Shown here piece after piece: positions 36,771 to 47,897 of a stretch of 64,000 nt of DNA. Each line of letters starts with the position of its first letter. The stretch's first letter is position 1. The notes under the pieces were generated by a model. The model ran no database searches, was not told where the DNA came from, and saw only the letters and a program-made list of their open reading frames with translations. This DNA is from Cytobacillus horneckiae (GTDB taxonomy: Bacteria; Bacillota; Bacilli; Bacillales; Cytobacillaceae): the NCBI RefSeq assembly GCF_002835735.1, contig NZ_PISD01000021.1:20330-84329 (forward strand). Reading direction: 5' to 3'. The position numbers were made by a program, and so were the translations under genes.

Positions 36771-38585
36771 TCACTTTAGCGATTTCCTTAATTGGATAAT
36801 TTCCATCGCGATTAATGCCGCTTTAGCGTAATCCTTCTGTCTTTCTGCTTCTTTTTCATCTTGTATTTTTTCTTTTATCTTTATCATCTTTTGATGATTC
36901 AACACCTGTTTTATATAATCAGATAATTCCTTTTCGGTAATCTCTTCATTTACAGGCATCATTTCTATATGTGCAACTACTTTGCGAAGCTGGTCGTCAC
37001 CTAGAAAAAACATAAAATTGCTGCTATCAGGGGAATGACCACTATCATAATATGCCAATAAGTAAGTAAAAATTGCTTGATGCTCATCGATATTAAAAGT
37101 ATTTCCCTGAAGCAAATCCTTTACTTTAAAAGTGGTGTCACTGCTTGTAAGCATGTGTGCGATTAATCTTCGTTCAGCATTATGAAAAGCTGGTTTTAAT
37201 TCAGTCGAAGGCTTAACCATTATCATTGCTTGAGCTCGGCCGTTCCCTTGGTTCATTGGCTTTTGTTTCTCTTTGGAAAAATATACTTGCTTTTGCTGTT
37301 GTTTTAATGCTTCCAACGAGAGGGAAAACTCCGCAGCAAGCTGTCTAAGGTAATGGTCTCTTTCAACCGCTTTGCTTAAATTGCTTATTTCCTTTAATAC
37401 TTCTTCTATATAGAGAAGTCGATCTCCTTCATCATTCAGCCTTTTTCCACGGCGAAGGTATCTCATTTTAAAGCCCATATAGGTTAAGCTCGATTCAATG
37501 ACCTCATTGCGAAATTTTTCCTCGCTATATTGCTTAATATAATCATCGGGATCAAGATTATCCGGCATCCATGCAACTCTTACTTGACATCCAGCTTGCG
37601 TCAGCATTTCGAGTGCTCTATTAGCCGCCTCAATGCCAGCTTGATCTGAATCATAACATACAGTTACAGAATCAGTATTCTTTCTTATCAATGCCACATG
37701 CTCTTCTGTCAACGAGGTTCCCATTGTCGCCAAGCCATTTTCAACACCTGCACGATCAGCTGATATAACATCTGCAAACCCTTCAAACAGAACGGCTTTT
37801 TGCAGTTTTTTAATATGTGGCCTTGCCATTTGAAAATTATATAAAATTTTGCTTTTATTAAAAATTGCTGTTTCAGGGCTATTTAAATATTTGGGATCAT
37901 CGTCCCCTAATGCTCTTCCTGAAAAAGCAATCGGATTCCCTTTACGATCAAAGATCGGAAACATGATTCTATTTCGAAAGCGGTCGAAAAAGCTATTGTC
38001 CTTCTCACGTCTAATAACCAGTCCCGCACGTTCCATTATTTCTAAAGGAAATTTTCTTTTCTGAAGAAATTTACAGACGAAATCCCATGAATTTAAAGAG
38101 TAGCCAATTTGAAACTTTTCTATTGACTCCATTGTAAATCCACGATTTAACAAATATTCCAAAGCTTGCTGACCATCTTTTGTATTTACTAATAAATGAT
38201 GGTAAAATTTACGTAATAGGTTATGCGCTTCATGCATCTGTTGAAGCTCTGGTGAGACAGCTATCGACGTTGCTAATTGAGAGGAATCAATTTCAAGCTT
38301 CACATTTCCCTTTTCTGCAAGTTTCAATGCAGCCTCTTGAAACGAATAGCCTTCCAAGTCCATTAAAAAGGAAAAAGAATTACCACCAGCATGACAACCA
38401 AAGCAATGGTAAATTTGTTTATCTGGAGACACAGAGAACGACGGTGTATTCTCACCATGGAATGGACAAAGACCGAAATAGTTTCTTCCTTGTTTCGTCA
38501 AGTTCACATAATCTCCAATCAGATCAACTATATCAACTGATTGTCTAATTTCGTTTATTTTTTCCTCTGGAATACGTTCTGCCAT
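36771..38585 (-). CDS. dnaG: DNA primase
   Basis: A 604-residue primase that makes RNA primers at the replication fork. The N-terminal CHC2 zinc site is C40, H43, C61 and C64 (CPFHG; CFGCH). The TOPRIM core has VLFEGFADVISADRAG and CYDSDQAG. The C-terminal helical region binds the DnaB/DnaC helicase. First gene of dnaG-sigA; the 132-base gap to sigA holds a weak hairpin with T run and a TTGACA, so sigA may also have its own promoter. Confidence 0.97.
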   Translation of the reverse strand: MAERIPEEKINEIRQSVDIVDLIGDYVNLTKQGRNYFGLCPFHGENTPSFSVSPDKQIYHCFGCHAGGNSFSFLMDLEGYSFQEAALKLAEKGNVKLEIDSSQLATSIAVSPELQQMHEAHNLLRKFYHHLLVNTKDGQQALEYLLNRGFTMESIEKFQIGYSLNSWDFVCKFLQKRKFPLEIMERAGLVIRREKDNSFFDRFRNRIMFPIFDRKGNPIAFSGRALGDDDPKYLNSPETAIFNKSKILYNFQMARPHIKKLQKAVLFEGFADVISADRAGVENGLATMGTSLTEEHVALIRKNTDSVTVCYDSDQAGIEAANRALEMLTQAGCQVRVAWMPDNLDPDDYIKQYSEEKFRNEVIESSLTYMGFKMRYLRRGKRLNDEGDRLLYIEEVLKEISNLSKAVERDHYLRQLAAEFSLSLEALKQQQKQVYFSKEKQKPMNQGNGRAQAMIMVKPSTELKPAFHNAERRLIAHMLTSSDTTFKVKDLLQGNTFNIDEHQAIFTYLLAYYDSGHSPDSSNFMFFLGDDQLRKVVAHIEMMPVNEEITEKELSDYIKQVLNHQKMIKIKEKIQDEKEAERQKDYAKAALIAMEIIQLRKSLK

Positions 38586-38632
38586 AAGAACAACTCTCCC
38601 ACTGTTACAATAGAGGTATTCTAGAAAAAAAC

Positions 38633-39070
38633 CTATATTCCTTCAAATTTCGACAAGATTTTTGTCAATTGGTCAATAAACCTTTGCCGATCCTTTGCAG
38701 TATAAGGTTTCGGACCCTTCCCATAAATTCCTCTTCTTCTTGCTTTTGCTGATAAGTACCGCATGTCTAATGCAGTGCGAATCTCACTCTCCTCGTACAA
38801 ATTTCCCTTAGGAGATAAAACATAAACATCATCGAGTAAGAGTGTGGATGCTAACCCAATATCCTGTGTGACAACAATGTCCCTTGACCTCACATGATTT
38901 TGAATGTATAAATCCACTGCTTCCTTGCTTGAATCAACAAATTTCCATTCATCATCATTTCTGTCATTTTTCATATGTGCGTAAGACGCAACAAATAAAT
39001 ATTGGACGGAAAAGGCTTTGGCAATTTCGACAATTTCAGATTTTACAGGACACGAATCTGCATCAATCAT
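38633..39070 (-). CDS. yqxD: UPF0178 family protein YqxD
   Basis: A 145-residue member of the YaiI/YqxD family, a PIN-like fold with DADSCPVKSEI at the N-terminus, DIVVTQDIGLASTLL in the centre and KARRRGIYGKGPKPYTAKDRQRF near the end. The function is unknown, though the acidic residues resemble a nuclease. The start is odd: the ATG at 39070 has no good ribosome binding site and the family usually begins four or five residues earlier. An unusual codon upstream (frame open to a TGA 36 bases earlier) cannot be excluded. Confidence 0.9.
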   Translation of the reverse strand: MIDADSCPVKSEIVEIAKAFSVQYLFVASYAHMKNDRNDDEWKFVDSSKEAVDLYIQNHVRSRDIVVTQDIGLASTLLLDDVYVLSPKGNLYEESEIRTALDMRYLSAKARRRGIYGKGPKPYTAKDRQRFIDQLTKILSKFEGI

Positions 39071-39344
39071 GATGATTGGTTTGTCTAATGTTCTAATAAT
39101 TCTACATCACTCCGCATTTTCCTTCTTTCAACAAATAACTTTTGAAAAGAGATCATTGTCGAATTTTTTCTTGGTCAAGCCCTTGACTTCTCTCAATAAA
39201 TAGTTTATTCGTTAAAAGTCAAGTCTAAACCTATTCTATTACATTTTTATCACAATTTTTTATTATAGTATATGATTCGAATAAATTCCAGAATAAACTT
39301 AATAATTACGATAATTTACTGAATACTCAAAATCATCCGGGCTA
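39071..39344. other. Spacer between yqxD and yqfL
   Basis: No gene is seen. It holds the inverted pair CTTGACTT (39182-39189) / AAGTCAAG (39216-39223) and is AT-rich elsewhere. A yqxD promoter should lie here but is not clear. Confidence 0.5.
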
Positions 39345-39382
39345 AACAAGAAAAATGCACATAATTTATAAGATTATGTGCT
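39345..39382 (-). terminator. Terminator after yqfL
   Basis: GCACATAAT pairs with ATTATGTGC on the minus strand, followed by ATTTTTCTTG, overlapping the yqfL stop region. Confidence 0.7.
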
Positions 39383-40199
39383 AATCCTTTAGAAGATTTC
39401 TGCGATAGTGATTTAAAACTAAGTTAGCCGTTTCTTCAACAGCCTTGTTTGTTACATCAATGACAGGACACTTAATTTGTTCAACAATTTTATCAAAATA
39501 AGTGATTTCTTCCTTTATCCTCTCAATATTTGCATAGCTGGCACTATCACTTAATCCTAAAGAGATCAATCGTTCACGGCGGATATTATTTAGTTTCTCC
39601 GGACTAATCTTCAGTCCAAAACATTTCTCCGGAGGTACAAGGAACAATTCTTCTGGAGGATCAACTTCTGGTACGAGCGGCACATTAGCCACTTTCAGCC
39701 TTTTATGAGCTAAATATTGAGAAAGTGGTGTTTTAGAAGTTCTAGACACACCGATTAAGACAATATCCGCCTTTAAAATCCCTCGCGGATCTCTCCCATC
39801 ATCATATTTAACAGCAAACTCAATCGCTTCGATTTTTTTAAAGTAATCATCATCAAGCTTTCTCACATTGCCTGGCTCATACAAAGGCTCATTTCCACAG
39901 ATTGACTGAATCTGATCCATTATCGGACCAATGATGTCATAGGCAAATATATTTTCCTTGTTGGCGACCTCAATCATATAGCTGCGCATATTCGGCTTGA
40001 CCAATGTATAAGCAATTAAGCCATTATCCATTTTTGCTAGTGCAACCACTTCGTCAATATGTGATGTGTCTTCAACATATGGGAAGCGCTTGATTTTCAC
40101 ATCGCCGTTATTGAATTGACTAGTTGCTGCTTTCGTTACAAGTTCCGCTGTTTCTCCGACTGAATCGGATACAACATAGATGATTGGCATTTTCCCCAT
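39381..40199 (-). CDS. yqfL: Pyruvate, phosphate dikinase regulatory-type kinase/phosphorylase YqfL
   Basis: A DUF299/PSRP-family protein of 272 residues. Members phosphorylate and dephosphorylate PPDK or PEP synthase using ADP and Pi. The text [37 protein letters not shown] (P-loop-like) and LINIRRERL-like [13 protein letters not shown] is diagnostic. In B. subtilis, YqfL modulates CcpN activity and is co-transcribed with ccpN, as here (27-base gap). A second ATG at 40190 with AAGGG upstream is an equally likely start. Confidence 0.93.
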   Translation of the reverse strand: MGKMPIIYVVSDSVGETAELVTKAATSQFNNGDVKIKRFPYVEDTSHIDEVVALAKMDNGLIAYTLVKPNMRSYMIEVANKENIFAYDIIGPIMDQIQSICGNEPLYEPGNVRKLDDDYFKKIEAIEFAVKYDDGRDPRGILKADIVLIGVSRTSKTPLSQYLAHKRLKVANVPLVPEVDPPEELFLVPPEKCFGLKISPEKLNNIRRERLISLGLSDSASYANIERIKEEITYFDKIVEQIKCPVIDVTNKAVEETANLVLNHYRRNLLKD

Positions 40200-40226
40200 C
40201 CCTTAACACCATCTCCTTAAAAGAAT

Positions 40227-40862
40227 TTAATGTTCACCAGCAAGAGCAACAAATGCTTTCGTTAAATTGGTTTTCGTTATTCTCCCAATTACCTCAAAGC
40301 CTTTTTCTGTTTCTTTAACAATAGGCATTCCGTCAATTTGCTTATCAATTAGCTGCTGAGCAACGTCAATTAATAGGTCTTCCTTTTGACACATTGTAAT
40401 ATTAGGCATACGTGTCATGATAATATTTACAGGGATTGCTGCCAACTCCTGCTTGCCTATACTTGCGCGCAATAAATCTTTACGGGAAAGAACACCTACA
40501 AGGAGTGAATCTTTATCTACAACAAATAATGTTCCAACATCTTCGAGAAACATCGTTACAATCGCATCATAAACAGAAGCACTCTCACTTACAACTACAG
40601 GGATGGATTGATAATCTTTCACATAAAGCTTTTGCATATTTTCTGTTAAAAGCTGGGCGCCTGTCTTCCCTGTATAAAAATACCCGACACGTGGTCTTGC
40701 ATCCAAAAACCCTGCCATCGTTAAAATAGCCAAGTCTGGCCTTAGCGTCGCTCGGGTTAAATTTAATCTCTCTGCAATATGTTCACCAGTAATTGGGCCA
40801 TTTTCTTTTACAATATCTAAAATCTTTTCCTGCCGCTTATTTAATTCGATTGTTCTCACCAC
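40227..40862 (-). CDS. ccpN: Transcriptional repressor CcpN (HTH plus CBS domains)
   Basis: Repressor of gluconeogenic genes on glycolytic carbon in B. subtilis (gapB, pckA, sr1). It has 211 residues: an N-terminal HTH (LNKRQEKILDIVKENGPITGEHIAERLNLTRATLRPDLA in part) and two CBS domains (SESASVYDAIVTMFLEDVGTLFVV; VIMTRMPNITM-like IIMTRMPN) that bind adenine nucleotides. It starts GTGGTG with GGTGG adjoining; the exact codon is uncertain. First gene of ccpN-yqfL. Confidence 0.94.
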   Translation of the reverse strand: MVRTIELNKRQEKILDIVKENGPITGEHIAERLNLTRATLRPDLAILTMAGFLDARPRVGYFYTGKTGAQLLTENMQKLYVKDYQSIPVVVSESASVYDAIVTMFLEDVGTLFVVDKDSLLVGVLSRKDLLRASIGKQELAAIPVNIIMTRMPNITMCQKEDLLIDVAQQLIDKQIDGMPIVKETEKGFEVIGRITKTNLTKAFVALAGEH

Positions 40863-41054
40863 CTTAAATGAAAAGCTTTCAATTATGTAAAACTGAAAGC
40901 AGCTTCTGAAAATATCTTTCGCTCTTCTTCTAATAATAAATTTCGTTTATATAATAAGGTTATACTTTTATATAATTATTATATACTATTTAAATTAAAT
41001 GAAAAGAATTTGCTTTTTTAAAGTAAATGAGAAGCACTTGTTTTTTCTTAATCG

Positions 41055-41088
41055 GAAAGAGTCTGCCGGCAGAAAGACAGACTCTTTC
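41055..41088 (-). other. Perfect hairpin after glyS
   Basis: GAAAGAGTCTG pairs with CAGACTCTTTC. No T run follows on either strand, so it may be a 3'-end protecting hairpin rather than an intrinsic terminator. Confidence 0.5.
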
Positions 41089-41129
41089 AATCATATACAA
41101 TATGCATTTAAATTGCGAGTAATATGCAT

Positions 41130-43202
41130 TTATTTCACTAAAATTTGATTCATATTGGCAAATGATTTAATCATGTTCGCCAAATGAGCCATAAAACTTA
41201 AACGATTCTCTTTTATTGCCTGATTATCAGCCATAACCATCGTATGTTCAAAATAGTCGTCAATTTCAGGTTTTAATGAAATAAGTAACGTGTAGGCATC
41301 TTTTTCAGAGCTTGCCTTTTCAAGATTTTCTTTTACAGACAAGAATTTTTCATACAGCTGCTGTTCATGATCATTTTCAAACAGCGCTGTGTTTATTTCA
41401 CCTACAACCTCTGCCTTCGAAGAGATGTTGATGATTCTGCTTAGTGCTTCGACATTCCCCTTAAAGCCTTCGGCGTCTTTCTCTTGATTAAGTACTTCTG
41501 CACGCTTAACGAGAGAAGGAATCGAATCGAGATGGTGGCCAAGAACTGCATCAATTAAGTCATATCTAATCTGTTTTTCCTGCAAGCTATACTTGATTCG
41601 CAACTTGAAGAATGAAATCATTTCCTCTTCAATTTCTTGCTTATCCTTTTTATTGATATTTGCTTCTGCTGTTAATGAAACCGCTGCTCGAATTAAATCC
41701 TCCAAAGATACTTCCCATTCTTGGTCTAATAAAATCTGAACAATGCCAGCTGCTTGGCGTCTTAGTGCGTAAGGATCCTGAGAACCGCTTGGAATAATGC
41801 CTATTGCAAAACAAGAAGCAATCGTATCCATTTTTTCAGCAATTGACAAGACAGCCCCAGGAATGCTTGATGGTGTCCCGTCCTCTGCATTTCTAGGCAT
41901 ATAATGCTCATTTATCGCTTTTGCTACAGCTTCCTCCTCACCTTTTTGCAAGGCGTATTTTTCACCCATAAAGCCTTGAAGCTCAGGGAATTCATAGACC
42001 ATATTTGAAACTAAATCAAATTTAGAAATCTCAGCAGCACGATCAGCAGCTGCCTTATCCTCGCTATTTAATGCAAGCAAGCCGCTTAATTTATTCGTTA
42101 AACTTCTCACTCTGCCTACTTTTTCAGCCAAAGTACCGATTTCTTCATGATACACAATTTTTTCGAGTTTTTTAAGTGACGTATTTATTTCTGTTTTTTG
42201 ATCTTCTTTATAGAAAAAGTCTGCATCTGATAATCTTGCTCTTAAAACTTTTTCATTGCCCCTAGCAACCGTATCTAGATGCTCATGGCCTCCATTTCGT
42301 ACAGTCACAAAATAAGGAAGCAACGCGCCTTCTTGTGATTTCACTGGAAAATAGCGTTGATGCTCTTTCATTGAAGTAATTAAAACTTCATCAGGAAGGT
42401 CTAAATACTCCTCTTCAAAGCGACCGTATAATGCAGTTGGATATTCTACAAGATTTGTTACTTCTTCCAATAGATCTTCATCAATTGGGATAACCCAATT
42501 TTGATCCTCTTCTATCCTGCTGAGCTGAGACCTAATTGCCTCTTTGCGCTCCGCAGCATCAACAATTACATATTGACCAAGCAATGCTTTAACATAATCT
42601 TTTGCTTCATTTATTTCAATATTTTTTCCGAGAAAACGATGGCCTCGGGTTTCGTTTGCAGTTTTGACTTCTGTTATTTCAAATGGAATTACTTCATTTC
42701 CGAACAAGGCAATGATCCATTTGATTGGACGAACGAAGCGCAGCTCTTTATCTGCCCATTTCATGTTTTTTGGGAAGGTTAGTGCTGAAATAATTTGTTG
42801 AAGCTCAGGCAATAAAGCTTTTGTTTCCTGGCCTTTAATAAATTTATTTACATGCACATACTCTACTCCATTGATTTCTTTGAAATAAATGTCATCAGTT
42901 GAAACCCCTTGTCCACGACAAAAGCCGATTGCAGCTTTCGTCCAATTTCCTTCGTCATTTAAAGCGATTTTTTTAGCTGGACCCTTCGCTTCCTCATGAA
43001 TATCTTCTTGCGTCTCATTCAGTCCTTCAACAACTACAGCTAGACGGCGCGGAGATGAGTACGCTTGAATGTTTTCAAAACTAATGTTTTTCTCAAGCAG
43101 CCATGCCTGCACTTTATCTGAAAGCTGGTTCATGGAATTTGTCACAAATCTTGCCGGCATTTCCTCTAAACCGATTTCTAAAAGGAGATCCTTCTTAGTC
43201 AT
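41130..43202 (-). CDS. glyS: Glycyl-tRNA synthetase beta subunit
   Basis: A 690-residue beta chain of the heterotetrameric bacterial GlyRS, which binds tRNA-Gly and carries the anticodon-binding domain. It has the start [15 protein letters not shown], the middle HD-like region [37 protein letters not shown] (in part), and [18 protein letters not shown]. It overlaps the glyQ stop by eight bases. Both subunits lie behind the T-box leader. Confidence 0.97.
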   Translation of the reverse strand: MTKKDLLLEIGLEEMPARFVTNSMNQLSDKVQAWLLEKNISFENIQAYSSPRRLAVVVEGLNETQEDIHEEAKGPAKKIALNDEGNWTKAAIGFCRGQGVSTDDIYFKEINGVEYVHVNKFIKGQETKALLPELQQIISALTFPKNMKWADKELRFVRPIKWIIALFGNEVIPFEITEVKTANETRGHRFLGKNIEINEAKDYVKALLGQYVIVDAAERKEAIRSQLSRIEEDQNWVIPIDEDLLEEVTNLVEYPTALYGRFEEEYLDLPDEVLITSMKEHQRYFPVKSQEGALLPYFVTVRNGGHEHLDTVARGNEKVLRARLSDADFFYKEDQKTEINTSLKKLEKIVYHEEIGTLAEKVGRVRSLTNKLSGLLALNSEDKAAADRAAEISKFDLVSNMVYEFPELQGFMGEKYALQKGEEEAVAKAINEHYMPRNAEDGTPSSIPGAVLSIAEKMDTIASCFAIGIIPSGSQDPYALRRQAAGIVQILLDQEWEVSLEDLIRAAVSLTAEANINKKDKQEIEEEMISFFKLRIKYSLQEKQIRYDLIDAVLGHHLDSIPSLVKRAEVLNQEKDAEGFKGNVEALSRIINISSKAEVVGEINTALFENDHEQQLYEKFLSVKENLEKASSEKDAYTLLISLKPEIDDYFEHTMVMADNQAIKENRLSFMAHLANMIKSFANMNQILVK

Positions 43203-44085
43203 TGCTTTGTTCCTCCTTCTGCTTCAATATCGGGAACCCGAGTTTTTCCCGCTCTTCATAAAAGGTTTTTGCCACTTTTCTAGCTAGTGTCCGGCAGCGG
43301 CCGATATAGCCCGTTCTCTCCGTTACAGATATGGCGCCACGTGCATCAAGTAAATTAAAAGTATGCGAACATTTTAAAACATAATCATAAGCCGGATGTA
43401 CAAGACCTTCATCCATTTGTCTATGCGCTTCTTTCTCATATACATTAAAAAGATTAAAAAGCATATCGACATCCGATGTTTCAAATGTATATTTGGAATG
43501 TTCATATTCAGGCTGACCAAAGATATCACGAACTGTAAATCCATCTGTCCATTCTAAGTCAAAGACATTTTCCTTATCTTGAATATAGGAAGCCAATCTT
43601 TCAATACCGTATGTGATTTCAACAGATACCGGCTTACATTCTAATCCACCGACTTGTTGAAAATATGTAAACTGGGTAATTTCCATGCCATCAAGCCAAA
43701 CTTCCCAGCCTAGACCTGCACAACCAAGTGACGGGTTTTCCCAGTTATCTTCAACAAAGCGAATATCATGCTGCAACGGATCAATGCCAAGCGCTTTTAA
43801 AGACTCTAAATAAAGTTCTTGGATATTATCCGGTGAAGGCTTCATGATTACTTGAAATTGATGATGCTGATACAGTCTGTTCGGGTTATCGCCATAACGG
43901 CCATCAGCCGGACGTCTTGAAGGTTCTACATAAGCCACATTCCATGGCTCCGGCCCAATCGCTCTTAAAAAAGTATATGGGCTCATTGTTCCTGCACCCT
44001 TTTCAGTATCGTAAGCCTGCATTAAAATACAACCTTGCTCAGACCAATGTTTTTGCAATGTTAAAATCATGTTTTGAATATTCAT
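43195..44085 (-). CDS. glyQ: Glycyl-tRNA synthetase alpha subunit
   Basis: A 296-residue catalytic alpha chain: it activates glycine with ATP and charges tRNA-Gly with GlyS. Class II motifs are present ([57 protein letters not shown]). GAGGTGG precedes the ATG. First gene after the T-box. Confidence 0.98.
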   Translation of the reverse strand: MNIQNMILTLQKHWSEQGCILMQAYDTEKGAGTMSPYTFLRAIGPEPWNVAYVEPSRRPADGRYGDNPNRLYQHHQFQVIMKPSPDNIQELYLESLKALGIDPLQHDIRFVEDNWENPSLGCAGLGWEVWLDGMEITQFTYFQQVGGLECKPVSVEITYGIERLASYIQDKENVFDLEWTDGFTVRDIFGQPEYEHSKYTFETSDVDMLFNLFNVYEKEAHRQMDEGLVHPAYDYVLKCSHTFNLLDARGAISVTERTGYIGRCRTLARKVAKTFYEEREKLGFPILKQKEEQSND

Positions 44086-44127
44086 AAGCCACCTCTTTCA
44101 TTATTTCAATAGCTTTTTAGCCAATAA

Positions 44128-44345
44128 AAATATAAAAACTCTCGTCCCTATGCCATGATGATATGGCATAGGGACGAGAGTTAACCCGCGGTTCCACCCT
44201 ATTTGCTGCTAAACTGCAGCCTCTTTTGCTATCATTCCACTGTTGCTCCAGAGCTCCCTTCGTTAACGATCTATACCCGGCTTCCACTATTCCAGGCTCG
44301 CTATGATAGAGTATGTTAAGTACTCTTCTCTTTCTCAGCAACAAA
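44128..44345 (-). ncRNA. T-box riboswitch of glyQS with terminator
   Basis: The minus strand reads the 14-base T-box AGGGTGGAACCGCG near 44190. Upstream is a Stem I with AGAGAAGAGTACT, the GAGC turn and other conserved elements. Downstream is a terminator whose arms ACTCTCGTCCCTATGCCA (44164-44181 / 44138-44155) are perfectly paired and followed by T. Uncharged tRNA-Gly should stabilise the antiterminator. By alignment with the B. subtilis glyQS leader, the specifier appears to be GGA rather than GGC. Confidence 0.95.
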
Positions 44346-44363
44346 TACATTTTATTAAAATGA

Positions 44364-44392
44364 ATCATAGCGAAATTTTTTCAGAAAGTCAA
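44364..44392 (-). promoter_or_regulatory. Sigma-A promoter of the glyQS leader
   Basis: TTGACT (44392-44387), 17 bases, TATGAT (44369-44364), placed just before the T-box stem I. Confidence 0.82.
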
Positions 44393-44425
44393 TACTCATG
44401 TAAAAAATTATTAGTAAGAACTCTG

Positions 44426-45178
44426 CTATACCAATCCTTTAAAGTTAGCCATTTGGTCGAGAAAGCGTTTCGTTTTTAACGTTAAGCCCGAATACTCATC
44501 ATAATATGCTGAAATAATTTTTTTCAACTCAGCCTTAGTCATATCTTTCACAGAAATATTGCCAAGCCGCGAAAGGTCAAAATAATAAAACAGTCTCAGC
44601 AGCTTTACAGTTGCTGGTGATATTTTATAGTGATATGGATCTTTTTCTAAACATCGGTGACAAATCAGGCCACCCTCCCTTATAGAAAAAGAAAATTCTC
44701 CATCTGTATTTTTACAAATTGCACATTGATTTAAAACTGGATACAGCCCTAATTGATTGAGCATTTTCATTTCGAATATATTCGTAATGATTTCAGGGTC
44801 ATTTCCTTCATTAATCAACTGAATTGATTGCATAACCAGCTCAAACAAAAAGGGATTTGGCCTTTTTTCCTCTGTCCCTTTATCAAGTAAATCAACAATA
44901 TAGCTGACGTAAGCTGTGAGGAAAATATCTTCTTTAATCGAACGCATCGATTGGATGATATCACCTTGCTGCAGGCCGCCCAAGCCTTTTCCTCTTTGCA
45001 CGAGAAAGTGTCCATAAGTAAAAGGCTGGGTGACAGCAGAGAGCCGACTACTCGGCTTTTTAGCTCCACGTGCCATCACACCAACCTTGCCCCATTCTCT
45101 TGTAAAGAGAGTAACTATTTTATTTGATTCGCCATAATTTACTGTTCGAATGACAATGCCTTCACATTTTTCAAGCAT
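44426..45178 (-). CDS. recO: DNA repair protein RecO
   Basis: A 250-residue recombination mediator that loads RecA with RecR. It has an N-terminal OB fold ([40 protein letters not shown] in part) and a helical C-domain with a zinc site ([15 protein letters not shown]). It follows yqzL in the era-yqzL-recO order of Bacillus. Confidence 0.96.
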   Translation of the reverse strand: MLEKCEGIVIRTVNYGESNKIVTLFTREWGKVGVMARGAKKPSSRLSAVTQPFTYGHFLVQRGKGLGGLQQGDIIQSMRSIKEDIFLTAYVSYIVDLLDKGTEEKRPNPFLFELVMQSIQLINEGNDPEIITNIFEMKMLNQLGLYPVLNQCAICKNTDGEFSFSIREGGLICHRCLEKDPYHYKISPATVKLLRLFYYFDLSRLGNISVKDMTKAELKKIISAYYDEYSGLTLKTKRFLDQMANFKGLV

Positions 45179-45209
45179 TTCATGTCACCATCCTTCATAT
45201 GATGACAAC

Positions 45210-45353
45210 CTATGAGATGGGAAAGTCAAGCTCTGCTAGTTCTTCATCTTGATTTTCGGGTATATCTTGATTGTCTTTTTCCAACTCCTTGAAAAGAAGG
45301 TATGTGTCAATATTACCTGTGTGTGAAAAGAGTTTCCAAGTAAAATCTTTCAT
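45210..45353 (-). CDS. yqzL: YqzL family small protein
   Basis: A 47-residue protein starting MKDFTWKLFSHTGNIDTYLL with an acidic tail. AAGGTGGGG lies before the ATG at 45353. Between era and recO, the tiny yqzL gene is conserved in Bacillus. Function unknown. Confidence 0.9.
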   Translation of the reverse strand: MKDFTWKLFSHTGNIDTYLLFKELEKDNQDIPENQDEELAELDFPIS

Positions 45354-45508
45354 CGATAACCCCACCTTTTTGTTTGTACTAGCAACCATATAAAATTCCT
45401 TTAATCTTATCATAGCCTGTCTTCTGAAAATCATAAGACGAAAAATTTGTTAAAAGAAAACATGCATAAATTCATGGAAAGTAAAATAATTTAGTTAAGG
45501 TTGAATGA

Positions 45509-46835
<1,327 letters not shown>

Positions 46836-47009
46836 TTATTGCCTTCTTTTATTTTACACCATTTCTTTTGTAAAATCATGGGTTGTTGTCATTTTGTAAT
46901 AAATAAATAGAATTTTCAGTAAATAAACCCATTTTAGCATTCACTGTTCTGCCATTTTAGCCGATTCCAATTTTATTTACAAATAGAAATAAAAAAAACC
47001 TTTCTAAAA

Positions 47010-47052
47010 TATAAATAAGCCAGTTTCTCCTCTAGAAGAAACTGGCTTAGGT
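47010..47052 (-). terminator. Terminator after dgkA
   Basis: AAGCCAGTTTCT pairs with AGAAACTGGCTT; the minus strand continues TTATTTATATTTT. Confidence 0.8.
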
Positions 47053-47056
47053 TACA

Positions 47057-47449
47057 CTATAGCAGTTCTGTTATTTTTGGTAAAAAGATGATAAGTCCTA
47101 CAACAAATGCAACGAAAGCGTAAACGAGCACTGCACCAGCTGCAATATCTTTCGCTTGTTTAGCCAATGGGTGCAGCTCTGCAGTTGCCAAATCAACCAC
47201 TCTTTCAATCGCCGTATTGACCAGTTCAAGCGCAATCATTCCACCGACTGCAAAGATAATAAATAGCCACTCAATCGTCGATAATGACATGAGGCTACCA
47301 ATAATTACGACTAACACGGTAATGACTATATGAATTTGTAAATTCCTTTCGCGTTTAATCGCTGAAAAAATTCCCGAAAATGCATAATAAAACGATTCAA
47401 ATAGGCTGCGATTCCGCTTTGGCCGTCTATCTTTCCAATCCGTACTCAT
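47057..47449 (-). CDS. dgkA: Diacylglycerol/undecaprenol kinase
   Basis: A 130-residue, three-helix membrane kinase. The signature [22 protein letters not shown] holds the catalytic Glu, and an Asp/Glu metal site follows. In Gram-positives this enzyme phosphorylates undecaprenol more than diacylglycerol. It starts inside the ybeY 3' end (23-base overlap). Confidence 0.94.
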   Translation of the reverse strand: MSTDWKDRRPKRNRSLFESFYYAFSGIFSAIKRERNLQIHIVITVLVVIIGSLMSLSTIEWLFIIFAVGGMIALELVNTAIERVVDLATAELHPLAKQAKDIAAGAVLVYAFVAFVVGLIIFLPKITELL

Positions 47450-47897
47450 CTAAAATATCCTTCTGGCGCGTAAACATAATCTTTTCCTCCTCAGTCGTTT
47501 CATGGTCATAGCCTAACAGGTGGAGAAAGCCGTGAACTGCAAGAAAACCAAGCTCTCTCATAAAGGTATGGCCGTATTCTTCCGCCTGTTCTTTTGCCTT
47601 TGGAATCGAAATGATAATGTCACCCAATACTCTTGGGAGATCCTCTCCCATTAATGCAATTTCCCCCTCTCCTAATTCCTCCATCGCAAAGGAAATCACA
47701 TCTGTTGGACGGTCTTTATCTCTATATTCGCGATTGATCTCCTGTATTCGCTCATTATTTACAAATGTAACAGAAACCTCTGTTTCACCATCTACATTTT
47801 CCTTCTCTGCCGCAAAATTCAATAGTTGATTAATCTCTGCTATCTGGCTCTCAGTTAAGTCTTTCGTTTCATCTATAAAATCTATTATTAAATTCAT
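47427..47897 (-). CDS. ybeY: Endoribonuclease YbeY
   Basis: A 156-residue zinc RNase in 16S rRNA 3' maturation and ribosome quality control. The metal motif [11 protein letters not shown] (HxxxHxxGxDH) is intact, and [11 protein letters not shown] precedes it. It overlaps pgpH by four bases and dgkA by 23. Confidence 0.96.
   Translation of the reverse strand: MNLIIDFIDETKDLTESQIAEINQLLNFAAEKENVDGETEVSVTFVNNERIQEINREYRDKDRPTDVISFAMEELGEGEIALMGEDLPRVLGDIIISIPKAKEQAEEYGHTFMRELGFLAVHGFLHLLGYDHETTEEEKIMFTRQKDILDEYGLER

Noticed and set aside
41055..41088. Hairpin after glyS as an intrinsic terminator
   Set aside because: The stem is perfect but no T run follows on either strand, so it is kept only as a hairpin.
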